NCBI RefSeq assembly: GCF_003112555.1
Contig: NZ_BEWB01000005.1
Location: 1-64,000 of the forward strand
Reading direction: 5' to 3'
From: Streptomyces coelicoflavus
GTDB taxonomy: Bacteria > Actinomycetota > Actinomycetes > Streptomycetales > Streptomycetaceae
Length of the DNA: 64,000 bases
The position numbers were made by a program, and so were the translations under genes. Every line of letters begins with the position of its first letter. Position 1 is the stretch's first letter. Below, in pieces: positions 29,281 to 37,016 of the stretch. The notes under the pieces are model-generated. The model saw only the letters and a list, made by a program, of their open reading frames with translations. It did no database searches and was not told where the DNA came from.

Positions 29281-29326
29281 GGCCGAGGGGCCGGCGGGGC
29301 GCCGCCGCCGTCCGCCCGGGCCGGTG

Positions 29327-30025
29327 TCACCCGGCCGACAGGTAGTCGGGCAGTGCGGTGGCGGGGTCCAGACCCGGATCGGCCACCGGAGTCCCGTACC
29401 CCTTGCGCAACGGGACGAGACCGGCCCAGTGCGGGAGGGCGAGGTCCTCCGGTTCGTCGTTCACCCCGCCGGTGCGGAGCTTGGCGGAGACCTCGTTCAG
29501 GTCGAGGCGGATCACGGCGGTGGCGGCCAGCTCCTTCTTGTTCGCCGGCCGGGAGTCGCGGGAACGGCCCGGGACGACGTGGTCGACCAGGGCGTCCAGG
29601 GCCGTGCGCCGCTCCTCGGGGTCCGTCACCTCGTGGGCCGTGCCGTGCACCACCACCGACCGGTAGTTGATCGAGTGGTGGAAGGCGGAGCGGGCCAGCA
29701 CCAGCGCGTCGACGTGGGTCACCGTCAGGCACACCGGCAGCCCCGGGTCGGCCGCGCCCGTCATCCGCAGGGGGCGCGAGCCCGTCGAGCCGTGCAGGTA
29801 GAGGCGCTCGCCCACGCGGCCGTACAGGGTCGGCAGGACCACCGGGGCGCCGTCGCGGACGAAGCCGAGGTGGCACACGTAGCCCTCGTCGAGTATCGAG
29901 TGCACCAGCTCCTTGTCGTACGCGGCCCGGTCGGGGGAGCGGGTGGGGACGGTGCGGTCGGTGGGCGGGTAGGTGTCGGCCGGCTGCGACGGCGTCCCCG
30001 TGGTCCCCTGCATGGCGTTCTCCAT
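29327..30025 (-). CDS. PPOX-type flavin/F420-binding split-barrel protein
   Basis: A 232-aa protein of the pyridoxamine-5'-phosphate-oxidase-like fold. The split barrel (about 45-150) contains YVCHLGFVRDGAPVVLPTLYG and NYRSVVVHGTA, and helical C-terminal parts follow. It could bind FMN, F420 or heme. It is divergent from a MocR regulator with only 23 nt between starts. MocR proteins use PLP, so a link to vitamin B6 metabolism is plausible. ATG 30025 or 30013 could start it. Confidence 0.87.
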   Translation of the reverse strand: MENAMQGTTGTPSQPADTYPPTDRTVPTRSPDRAAYDKELVHSILDEGYVCHLGFVRDGAPVVLPTLYGRVGERLYLHGSTGSRPLRMTGAADPGLPVCLTVTHVDALVLARSAFHHSINYRSVVVHGTAHEVTDPEERRTALDALVDHVVPGRSRDSRPANKKELAATAVIRLDLNEVSAKLRTGGVNDEPEDLALPHWAGLVPLRKGYGTPVADPGLDPATALPDYLSAG

Positions 30026-30041
30026 TGCACTAGTGCATAAT
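30026..30041. promoter_or_regulatory. Palindromic operator between PPOX and MocR genes
   Basis: A perfect 12-bp palindrome, TGCACTAGTGCA (30026-30037), fills half of the 23-nt spacer. CATAAT (30036-30041) overlaps its end and lies 7 nt before GTG 30049, so it can serve as the MocR -10 box. A protein bound to the palindrome would block both genes. Confidence 0.7.
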
Positions 30042-30048
30042 CTTCTTT

Positions 30049-31386
30049 GTGCTAGGAGACTATCCGATCACCGGGCGGGGCGCTGCGGAGATTTCCGCGA
30101 GCGTCGAGCGCGCGGTGGGCTCGGGAGAACTGGAACCGGGTCAACCCCTGCCGCCGATGCGGGAGTTGGCGCAGCGTCTCGGGGTGAACCCGAACACCGT
30201 CGCCGCCGCCTACCGCACCCTGCGCGAGCGCGGGGTCATCGAGACGGCCGGCCGGCGGGGCAGCCGGGTGCGCGCGAAACCGGCCACCACCGGACGCGAG
30301 TTCATCCGCGTCGAGGTGCCCGAGGGGGTGCGCGACGTGTCCGACGGCAACCCGGACCCGGCCCTGCTGCCCGCCCTCGGCCCGGCGTTCGCCGCGGCGG
30401 CGGAGCAGGGCGACCGCGAACCGGTGCTGTACGGGCACGAGCCCGTGGACCCGGAGCTGGCCCGCGTCGCCCGCGCCGAACTGGACGCGGACGGAGTGCC
30501 GGACGGGCCCCTGGCGGTGACGTCCGGCTCGCTGGACGCGATGGAGCGGGTCCTCGCGGCCCACCTCAAGCCCGGGGACGCCGTCGCCGTCGAGGACCCC
30601 GGCTGGGGCAGCCTCCTCGATCTGGTGCCCGCGCTCGGTCTGCGCACGGTCGCCGTCGGGGTCGACGACCAGGGGCCGCTGCCCGAGGACGTGCGCCGGG
30701 TCCTCGCGGCCGGCGCCCGTGCCCTGGTGGTCACGGACCGCGCGCAGAACCCGACCGGCGCGGCGGTGAGCGCGGCCCGCGCGCGTGCGCTGCGGCCGGT
30801 GCTGCGCGAGCACCCCGGGACGCTGCTCATCGAGGACGACCACGGCCACGGCATCGTCGACCTCCCGCCGTACCCCCTCGCCGGTACGACCCGTCACTGG
30901 GCCTTCGTCCGCTCCGCCGCCAAGGCCTGCGGCCCCGACCTCCGGCTCGCCGTGCTCGTCGGCGACCCGGTCACGCTCGACCGGGTGCGGGGACGTCAGC
31001 GGCTCGGCCCCGGCTGGGTCAGCCGCGTCACCCAGCGCGCCGTGGCCCGGCTGTGGGCGGACGGCGCGGTGGACGCCCGCGCGGTGGCCCGGGTGTACGG
31101 GCGACGCCGGGACGCGCTCCTCGGCGCCCTGGCGGAACACGGGGTCGCCGGGTACGGGCGCACCGGAATGAACGTGTGGATTCCGGTGCCCGACGAGACC
31201 GGCGCCGTGGCCCGGCTCCTGCACGGCGGCTGGGCCGTGGCCCCCGGCGCCCGCTTCCGCCTGAGCACCCCGCCCGGCATCAGGATCACCGTCTCGACGC
31301 TGGGGGAGGCCGACTTCGGGCCGCTGGCAGCGGCTGTCGCGGCGGCAGCGGGGCCCGGGGCGGGGCCGCCGCGGAGCTACGTCTGA
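30049..31386 (+). CDS. MocR/PdxR-type GntR regulator with aminotransferase domain
   Basis: A 445-aa fusion. A GntR winged helix spans about 10-75 (LPPMRELAQRLGVNPNTVAAAYR). A class I aminotransferase-like domain spans about 100-440, with NPTGAAVS, the PLP-contacting Asp in IEDDHGHG and Schiff-base lysine K292 in RSAAKACGPDLR. MocR proteins sense PLP or amino acids and control PLP synthesis or amine metabolism. It is divergent from a PPOX-fold gene, a typical pairing. GTG 30049 is probably leaderless. Confidence 0.93.
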   Translation: MLGDYPITGRGAAEISASVERAVGSGELEPGQPLPPMRELAQRLGVNPNTVAAAYRTLRERGVIETAGRRGSRVRAKPATTGREFIRVEVPEGVRDVSDGNPDPALLPALGPAFAAAAEQGDREPVLYGHEPVDPELARVARAELDADGVPDGPLAVTSGSLDAMERVLAAHLKPGDAVAVEDPGWGSLLDLVPALGLRTVAVGVDDQGPLPEDVRRVLAAGARALVVTDRAQNPTGAAVSAARARALRPVLREHPGTLLIEDDHGHGIVDLPPYPLAGTTRHWAFVRSAAKACGPDLRLAVLVGDPVTLDRVRGRQRLGPGWVSRVTQRAVARLWADGAVDARAVARVYGRRRDALLGALAEHGVAGYGRTGMNVWIPVPDETGAVARLLHGGWAVAPGARFRLSTPPGIRITVSTLGEADFGPLAAAVAAAAGPGAGPPRSYV

Positions 31387-31399
31387 GCGGCCCCGCCCC

Positions 31400-32392
31400 T
31401 CAGACCCGCGATGCCCGGCGAACCGGGGACGGTGCCTGGGGCGCGGGCGCCGCCCCGCCCCGGCGGGTCCCGGACCGGGACTGGGTCAGCGCCGCGCCGG
31501 CGAGGACGATCACCGCGCCGACGGGGGTCGACCAGGACAGCGACTCGCCGAGGAGCGCGACGCCCGCGGCCGTGGCGATGACCGGGGTGAAGTAGGTGAC
31601 CATCTGGGCCGTCGTCGGGCCGACCTCGGCGACCAGGTCGTACTGGATCAGGAAGGCGAGCCCCGTGCCGAGGACGCCGAGGGCCGCGACCGCCAGCAGG
31701 GGGAGTACCGGGAAGGAGGCCGGCACCGAAGTGAACAACGGCGTCACGACCGCCAGTTGCAGGGTGGCGAGACCCAGCTGGGTGCCGGTCAGCGAGAGGT
31801 GGGAGTGGCTGGAGCCGGCCAGGGTGCGCCGCACGTAGATCCATCCGACCGGGTAGCTCAGCGAGGCCAGCAGCGCCAGCGCCGTGCCCGTGACGTCGAG
31901 GCCGTGGAAGCCCTGCCAGACGCCCAGCACCGTCAGGACGCCGAGGAAGCCGACGCCGAGGCCGGCCACCCGGCGCCGCGTTGGCCGGTCCTCGGACAGG
32001 GCGACCAGCGACAGGGCCATACCCCACAACGGCGAGGTCGCGTTGCAGATGCCCGCGAGCGACGAGGGGATCGTCAGCTCGGAGAAGGCGAACAGGGAGA
32101 ACGGCAGCGCGTTGAGGAGGAACCCGGCGACCGTCAGGTGCACCCACGTCCACGCCCCGCGCGGGAGCCGCTCCCGCTTGACCGCCATCGCCGCCGCGAC
32201 CACCGCCGCACCGAACGCCAGCCGCCCGAGCGTCACCTGGAACGGCGCGAAGCTCTCGGTGCCCACCTTCATGAAGAGGAAGCTGAACCCCCACACGAGG
32301 GAGAGGGCCCCGAAACGCAGCCGCCAGTCGAGGACGCGGCGGGGCTTGGCCGGGACGGGGACGGGGGCGGAGGAGGCCGGGACGCTGCTCAT
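31400..32392 (-). CDS. EamA family exporter (third)
   Basis: A 330-aa transporter with about ten helices in two EamA repeats. The first repeat begins LSLVWGFSFLFMKVG and the second includes ASLSYPVGWIYVRR and YFTPVIATAAGVALLGE. ATG 32392 is chosen; a TTG at 32428 is possible. It is divergent from a LysR regulator and is its likely target. It is convergent with the MocR gene, with 13 nt between stops. Confidence 0.9.
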   Translation of the reverse strand: MSSVPASSAPVPVPAKPRRVLDWRLRFGALSLVWGFSFLFMKVGTESFAPFQVTLGRLAFGAAVVAAAMAVKRERLPRGAWTWVHLTVAGFLLNALPFSLFAFSELTIPSSLAGICNATSPLWGMALSLVALSEDRPTRRRVAGLGVGFLGVLTVLGVWQGFHGLDVTGTALALLASLSYPVGWIYVRRTLAGSSHSHLSLTGTQLGLATLQLAVVTPLFTSVPASFPVLPLLAVAALGVLGTGLAFLIQYDLVAEVGPTTAQMVTYFTPVIATAAGVALLGESLSWSTPVGAVIVLAGAALTQSRSGTRRGGAAPAPQAPSPVRRASRV

Positions 32393-32416
32393 GCTGGCAA
32401 CGATGCGGCAGCCGTC

Positions 32417-32459
32417 CTCGTAGCACAATCGAGATTTCGCACGGAATATCTCGTAGCAT
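32417..32459. promoter_or_regulatory. Repeated LysR-type sites between EamA and LysR genes
   Basis: CTCGTAGCA occurs twice as a direct repeat (32417-32425 and 32450-32458), exactly 33 bp apart, about three helical turns. Between them lies an inverted repeat CGAGAT/ATCTCG (32430-32435 with 32448-32453). The right copy contains TAGCAT (32454-32459), a -10 box 7 nt before the LysR ATG. Confidence 0.65.
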
Positions 32460-32466
32460 CGCTTAC

Positions 32467-33378
32467 ATGTTGAACCTGGAGCGCCTGCGGACCCTGGACG
32501 CCCTCGCCCGGCACGGCTCGGTCAGCGGCGCCGCCGCCGGTCTGCACATCACCACCTCGGCCGTCTCCCAGCAGATGGCCAAGCTCGAGCGGGAGGCCGG
32601 TCAGCGGCTCCTCGCCAAGAACGGGCGCGGCGTCCGGCTCACGGACGCCGGCCGGCTGCTCGCCGAGCACGCGGCCCGCATCCTCTCCCAGGTCGAGCTG
32701 GCCCAGGCCGACCTGGAGGCGCAGCGCGGGCAGGTGGCGGGCGAGCTGAGACTGTCGGCGTTCCCCACGGCCGCCCGCGGACTCTTCCCCGCCGCGCTGG
32801 CGACGCTGCGCGCCGGACACCCCGCGCTGCGCATCCGCTCCTCCGAGCTGGAGCCGGAGCGCGGCATCAGCGGCGTGGTGCGCGGCGACCTGGACCTGGC
32901 CGTCGTGCTGGACTGGTACAACAAGCCGATCCCGCTGCCCGACGGTCTGGTCAAGGCACCGCTCCTGGACGATCCCGCCGACGTCGCCCTGCCGGTCGGC
33001 CACCGGCTCGCGGCCCGGGACGAGGTGGACCTAGCCGAGTTCGCCGAGGACGAGTGGATCACCTGGGGCGAGGGCGAGTTCTGCCACGAGTGGTTGATGT
33101 TCACGCTGCGGTCGAAGGGCATCGAGCCGATCGTCGGCCACCGCGCCGCCGAGACCCACACCCAGCTCGGGCTGGTCGCCGCGGGGCTCGGCGTGTGCAT
33201 CGCGCCGCTGCTCGGACGCCACCCCATGCCCGCCGACGTCGTCACGGTGCCGCTGAGGCAGCGGGTGCGCCGGCACGTGTACGTCGTCTGGCGGGCCGAC
33301 GCCGACCGCCGCCCGTCGATCCGGGCGGCGGTGGACGCACTGCGGGCGACGGCGAAGGAGGTGGGCCAGGCGGGGTGA
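32467..33378 (+). CDS. LysR family transcriptional regulator
   Basis: A 303-aa regulator. The HTH spans about 4-62 (LERLRTLDALARHGSVSGAAA with TTSAVSQQMAKLE). The two-lobed effector domain spans about 90-300 (LRLSAFPTAARGLFPAAL, VAAGLGVCIAPLLG). ArgP-type homologues control amino-acid exporters, which fits the divergent EamA gene; the effector is inferred only. ATG 32467 appears leaderless. Confidence 0.92.
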   Translation: MLNLERLRTLDALARHGSVSGAAAGLHITTSAVSQQMAKLEREAGQRLLAKNGRGVRLTDAGRLLAEHAARILSQVELAQADLEAQRGQVAGELRLSAFPTAARGLFPAALATLRAGHPALRIRSSELEPERGISGVVRGDLDLAVVLDWYNKPIPLPDGLVKAPLLDDPADVALPVGHRLAARDEVDLAEFAEDEWITWGEGEFCHEWLMFTLRSKGIEPIVGHRAAETHTQLGLVAAGLGVCIAPLLGRHPMPADVVTVPLRQRVRRHVYVVWRADADRRPSIRAAVDALRATAKEVGQAG

Positions 33379-33381
33379 GAC

Positions 33382-33540
33382 GCGCCCGGCGACCCGTGCG
33401 ACCCGTGCACGGCGCGTCCCACGCCCGGTGACCCGCGCACGGCGTGCCCACGCCCCGCGCCCGGTGACCCGCGCACGGCGCGTCCCACGCCCCGCGCCCG
33501 GCGGGCCCCGGCCCCGCGCCCGGCGGGCCCCGGCCCCGGC
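33382..33540. repeat. Degenerate tandem G/C repeats after the LysR gene
   Basis: Units of about 30-37 bp built from CGCCCGGTGACCCGCGCAC and a CGGCGCGTCCCACGCC-like part repeat three times, with drift (33382-33486). Two copies of a 22-bp CCCCGCGCCCGG-type unit follow (to about 33534). No frame through it looks coding. It lies between convergent genes. Confidence 0.7.
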
Positions 33541-33548
33541 GTGCCCGC

Positions 33549-34016
33549 CTAGGCGGAGGCCAGCTTGCGGAAGTCCCAGGAGACGACCTTCTCCGGTGTC
33601 AGCCGCAGCCAGGCGTGCCGGCCGTCGTGCGGCATCTCCTGCATGCCGAAGTTCTTGCGGGCGAACAGCGTCTCCGGGAAGTCCAGTTCGGCGCACAGCT
33701 CGCCGGTGCGCGGCGCCTCGCCCACGAACTCCACCCGGCCGGACAGCTCCGCGCCCCGCAACTCGCCGTACTCCTCGCCGGTGTCGACGACGATCGCCAC
33801 CCGCGGATCGCGCCGCAGGTCCGTCCAGCGCCGGCTGCGCACGACGGAGTACAGCCACATCGACGAGCCGTCCCACACGAACCACAGCGTGCTCACGTGC
33901 GGGGCTCCGTCGGCCGAGACGGTGGCGACCCGGCAGGTGCGCTGGGCGGTGAGGAACGCCTCCAGTTCGCCGGGGGTCATCATGATCCGGCGCCCCCGGC
34001 GCTGCGTCACGGTCAT
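33549..34016 (-). CDS. PPOX-type pyridoxamine 5'-phosphate oxidase-like protein
   Basis: A 155-aa split-barrel protein. It has PGELEAFLTAQRTCRVATVSADGAP near the N terminus (broken here by length), then STLWFVWDG and SRRWTDLRRDPRVAIVVD. The family binds FMN or F420. Its ATG 34016 overlaps the stop of the Rieske gene (ATGA), so it is translated with it. A redox pair is suggested by context, with the Rieske protein outside the membrane and this one in the cytoplasm, so direct electron transfer is unlikely. Confidence 0.87.
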   Translation of the reverse strand: MTVTQRRGRRIMMTPGELEAFLTAQRTCRVATVSADGAPHVSTLWFVWDGSSMWLYSVVRSRRWTDLRRDPRVAIVVDTGEEYGELRGAELSGRVEFVGEAPRTGELCAELDFPETLFARKNFGMQEMPHDGRHAWLRLTPEKVVSWDFRKLASA

Positions 34017-34510
34017 CCGGCCAGCCGGATCGAGTCCCCGCTGACCGTGATCTGCACGGCGGGCAGCGGCTTGGGCGCGGGACCGCCCTGCACACTGCCG
34101 TCGGTGATCGAGAAGTTGCTGTTGTGGCACGGGCAGTTGATGACCCCGTCGGCCACGCTCTTCACGGCGCAGCCCTGATGGGTGCAGGTGGCGGAGAACG
34201 CCTTGAACTCACCGGCCGCGGGCTGGGTGACCACCACCTTCTGGTCGGGGAAGACCTTCCCGCCGCCCTCCGGGATGTCGGCGGTCGCCGCGAGCGCCGG
34301 CCCCGCCCCGGCGTTCTCGCCGCCGCCCGAACCGCTGCTGCCCGCCTCCTGGGAGGCGGCGTCCGAGGGGGCGGTGCCGGTGTCGGCCGAAGCGTCGTCG
34401 TCCGAGCCTGAGCAGGCGGCCAGCACGGCGGTGAGCCCTGCCGCTCCGGCCGCCGCCACGACGGTACGACGGGCCGGTCCCGCTGCGGGATGAAACGATG
34501 CGCTGGTCAT
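34013..34510 (-). CDS. Rieske [2Fe-2S] Tat lipoprotein
   Basis: A 165-aa exported protein. Twin arginines at R14-R15 and lipobox LAAC with C33 predict Tat export and lipid anchoring. A Ser/Gly/Asp linker (34-72) leads to a Rieske domain (about 74-165). Cluster ligands are C109-x-H111 and C126-x-x-H129; C114 and C128 fit the stabilising disulphide. It is a small soluble-type Rieske protein, not a cytochrome bc subunit. The electron donor is unknown. It is the first gene of a two-gene operon with the PPOX protein. Confidence 0.92.
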   Translation of the reverse strand: MTSASFHPAAGPARRTVVAAAGAAGLTAVLAACSGSDDDASADTGTAPSDAASQEAGSSGSGGGENAGAGPALAATADIPEGGGKVFPDQKVVVTQPAAGEFKAFSATCTHQGCAVKSVADGVINCPCHNSNFSITDGSVQGGPAPKPLPAVQITVSGDSIRLAG

Positions 34511-34703
34511 GCTGGGATTCCCTTCCGGGGAGGACGCGTGATGATCTGCCGAGAGGTACGGTCCCGTGGCACGTGCTGTTCAGACCGTGCCGAGATGCTG
34601 TCGGGCCGGCGGTCGGGCGGGCGTAAAACACGGCTGTCGATTCGCTGTCGGCCGCACACCGGCCAGGTGCGGCGCCCCCGCGCCACGCCGGTAGCCTGGG
34701 GCG

Positions 34704-35450
34704 ATGCTGAAGGAAGTCATCGCGACCCGCTACATCACGCCGTTGCGTGAGGGCGGCTCGCTGCCGGGCCTCGTCGAGGGGGACGACCTCGGCACGTACG
34801 TCCTGAAGTTCACCGGCGCGGGACAGGGCCGCAAGACGCTCGTCGCCGAGGTGGTCTGCGGCGAACTCGCCCGCCGGCTGGGCTTCCGGGTGCCGCGGCT
34901 GGTGACCGTCGACCTCGATCCGGTGCTCGGGCTCGGCGAACCCGACCAGCAGGTGCAGGAGCTGCTCAAGTCCAGCGGCGGCACCAACCTCGGCATGGGC
35001 TTCCTCTCCGGCGCGCTCGGATTCGACCCGCTCGCCTTCGGGGTGAGCGCCGAGGAGGCCGGACGGATCGTCTGGTTCGACGCGCTGGTCAACAACGTCG
35101 ACCGCTCCTGGCGCAACCCCAACCTGCTGCGCCTGCGCGGCGAGACGTGGCTCATCGACCACGGCGCCACCATGATCTGGCACCACAACTGGCCCGGCGC
35201 CGAGGCCTCCGCCGCCCGTCCCTACGACGCCGCCGACCACGCCCTCGCGCGCTTCGCGCCGGACGTCCGCTCGGCCGCCGCCGCGCTCGCGCCGCTGGTC
35301 ACCGAGGAACTCCTCGCCGAGGTCACCGCCGAGATCCCGGACGTCTGGCTGCGCGACGAACCCGGCTTCGCCACCCCCGACGACCTGCGCAGGGCCTACG
35401 CCGCGCCGCTGCTCGCGCGGGCCGCCACGATCCACGAACGCGTCAAGTGA
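34704..35450 (+). CDS. HipA-like kinase domain protein
   Basis: A 248-aa protein resembling the HipA_2 family, which resembles Ser/Thr kinases of the HipA toxin fold. The N-terminal half has GLVEGDDLGTYVLKFTGAGQG and LVAEVVCGELARRLG. The catalytic part is RIVWFDALVNNVDRSWRNPN (Asp and Asn) with LIDHGATMI, the metal-binding Asp. A -10 box TAGCCT (34692-34697) lies 6 nt before ATG 34704, so it is leaderless. The DUF3037 gene follows 14 nt later. No HipB-type antitoxin is visible. Confidence 0.85.
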   Translation: MLKEVIATRYITPLREGGSLPGLVEGDDLGTYVLKFTGAGQGRKTLVAEVVCGELARRLGFRVPRLVTVDLDPVLGLGEPDQQVQELLKSSGGTNLGMGFLSGALGFDPLAFGVSAEEAGRIVWFDALVNNVDRSWRNPNLLRLRGETWLIDHGATMIWHHNWPGAEASAARPYDAADHALARFAPDVRSAAAALAPLVTEELLAEVTAEIPDVWLRDEPGFATPDDLRRAYAAPLLARAATIHERVK

Positions 35451-35464
35451 ACCAAGGGGGAGCG

Positions 35465-35848
35465 GTGAGCGACCGCCACGTCTACGAGTACGCGCTGCTG
35501 CGCGTGGTGCCGCGGGTCGAGCGCGGGGAGTGCGTCAACGCCGGCGTCCTCGTCTACTGCCGGGCCAGGTCCTACGTCGGTGCCCGCACCCACCTCGACG
35601 AGGGCCGGCTGCTCGCCCTGGACCCGCGGGTGGACCTGCCCGGGGTGCGGGCGGCGCTGGATGCCGTCGAGGGCGTGTGCGCCGGAGGGGACGCGGCGGG
35701 CCAGGCGGCCGGGGACGACCCCGGCCGCCGGTTCCGCTGGCTGATCGCCCCCCGCTCGACGATCGTCCAGCCCGGCCCCGTCCACACCGGCCTGACGGCA
35801 GACCCGGCCGCCGAGACGGAGCGGCTCCTGGACCTGCTGGTGCGCTGA
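35465..35848 (+). CDS. DUF3037 family protein
   Basis: A 127-aa protein with YEYALLRVVPRVERGECVNAG and VLVYCRA near its start, which match DUF3037. It lies 14 nt after the HipA-like gene with AAGGGGGAG before GTG 35465. DUF3037 and HipA_2 genes are often neighbours (from memory), so the two probably work as a pair. Function is unknown. Confidence 0.85.
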   Translation: MSDRHVYEYALLRVVPRVERGECVNAGVLVYCRARSYVGARTHLDEGRLLALDPRVDLPGVRAALDAVEGVCAGGDAAGQAAGDDPGRRFRWLIAPRSTIVQPGPVHTGLTADPAAETERLLDLLVR

Positions 35849-35908
35849 GCGCGGCGGGGGACGGGGCCCGCCCCGGGTGGTCGGACACCCGCGGGGCCGA
35901 GCCGTGCC

Positions 35909-36751
35909 TCAGGCGCGTCGGCGGCGCCGGACCACGAAGCCGGTCGCGAGCGCGGCGCCGGTGACGAAGGTCAGACCGATACCGATGTCCCAGTCGCTGG
36001 GCCCGGTGCCCGAGGCGCCGCCCAGGCCGCCCTGGGTGCCGAGCGTGGGCGTCACGGCGGGGGAGGCGACGGGCGCGGGTGCGGTGACGACCGGGGCGGG
36101 CGCCGTCGTGGCCGGACGCGGCTGGGAGGTGGCGGAGATCGTCGGGTCCTGGTCCCGCGGATGCGCCGCGCCGCCGCCCACGCCGCCGTCCGCGTCCCGG
36201 ATCTCACGGATTCCGCCCTGGCCGAACGAGCCCTGGCCGGTGGAGTGGGACGTCCCGGGCCGGTTCTGGTCGAGCAGGCCCTCGTCGAACCGGCCGTCTC
36301 CGGGCCGGCCGGGATCGGTTCCGTTCCCGTCGAGACCGCCCCCGCCGGGACCGCTTCCGTCGAGACCCCCTCCGTCCGGACGGCCTCCGTCGAGTCCGCC
36401 TCCGCCGGAGCCGTTCCCGTCCGGCCGGACCTGGCCGGGTCCGCTTCCGTCGGACAGCCCCTCGTCCGGGCGACCGTTGCCGAGTCCGCCCCCGTCGAGC
36501 CGGCCGTCGTCGGACCGGCCCTCGTCCAGCGGGGCGTCGGCGGACGGGTCTTCGTACAGCGCGTCCGGGCACGGCGAATCCGGGTTGCCCGGATCCGTGT
36601 CCAGCCCGATCGGTACCGCTTCCTGGTAGGTGAAGCTCCGGCAGTCCTGGCCCAGGTCCGCGTTGAGGTCCTGGGCGGGTGCGGGGTCGGCCAGCGGCAC
36701 GATCGCGGCGATCGCGACGGCTATGCCTGCTGCACCGGTACGACGGCGCAT
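35909..36751 (-). CDS. Secreted, membrane-anchored Asp/Gly-rich protein
   Basis: A 280-aa exported protein. A signal peptide (1-27, RRRTGAAGIAVAIAAIVPLA) is followed by a short Cys-containing head with two cysteines (about 36 and 61). A long repeat region rich in Asp, Gly and Arg (about 70-190; units like DGGGLDG and DEG) comes next. A Pro/Thr stretch and a C-terminal membrane helix end in RRRRRA. It has no LPXTG motif, so anchoring is by the helix. ATG 36751 has AAGGAGG 6 nt upstream. Aspartate-rich repeats might bind calcium. Family unrecognised. Confidence 0.75.
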   Translation of the reverse strand: MRRRTGAAGIAVAIAAIVPLADPAPAQDLNADLGQDCRSFTYQEAVPIGLDTDPGNPDSPCPDALYEDPSADAPLDEGRSDDGRLDGGGLGNGRPDEGLSDGSGPGQVRPDGNGSGGGGLDGGRPDGGGLDGSGPGGGGLDGNGTDPGRPGDGRFDEGLLDQNRPGTSHSTGQGSFGQGGIREIRDADGGVGGGAAHPRDQDPTISATSQPRPATTAPAPVVTAPAPVASPAVTPTLGTQGGLGGASGTGPSDWDIGIGLTFVTGAALATGFVVRRRRRA

Positions 36752-36882
36752 GGACGCCTCCTTTCCGGCCACGGGTGGCTCGCGCTTCGACGCTATGGGC
36801 CCGGCGGCCGGGCGGCCCGCAGCGCTGGGCCGATCGGGCGACCGGGGGCGAGTGGCGCGCCGGGAGGGCCGGGTAATGGATC

Positions 36883-36930
36883 ACACCGGCCCGGTGTCCC
36901 GTTGACACCGGGTGCCAGGGCTTCTAGCGT
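36883..36930 (+). promoter_or_regulatory. Consensus promoter and palindrome upstream of fabG
   Basis: TTGACA (36902-36907) and TAGCGT (36925-36930) are 17 nt apart, the best promoter in the window. Immediately before it, ACACCG-GCC-CGGTGT (36883-36897) is an inverted repeat. Transcription should start near 36937, giving an 80-nt leader. The repeat may be a repressor or activator site. Confidence 0.8.
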
Positions 36931-37016
36931 CACGTCTGCGGAAGGTACTAAGCGGTCGCTCACCCAGGGCGCACGCTCCGCACGGGCCGCATCCCCAGGA
37001 CGAGGAGAAGCAGCGA

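Noticed and set aside
33382..33540. Tandem repeats considered as a CRISPR array
   Set aside because: Units are adjacent without unique spacers and degenerate, and no cas genes occur.
36210..36620. Long plus-strand frame through the Asp/Gly-rich gene (289 codons)
   Set aside because: Its repetitive Val/Pro/Ala text mirrors the minus-strand Asp/Gly repeats, and the minus gene has a signal peptide and an ideal ribosome site.
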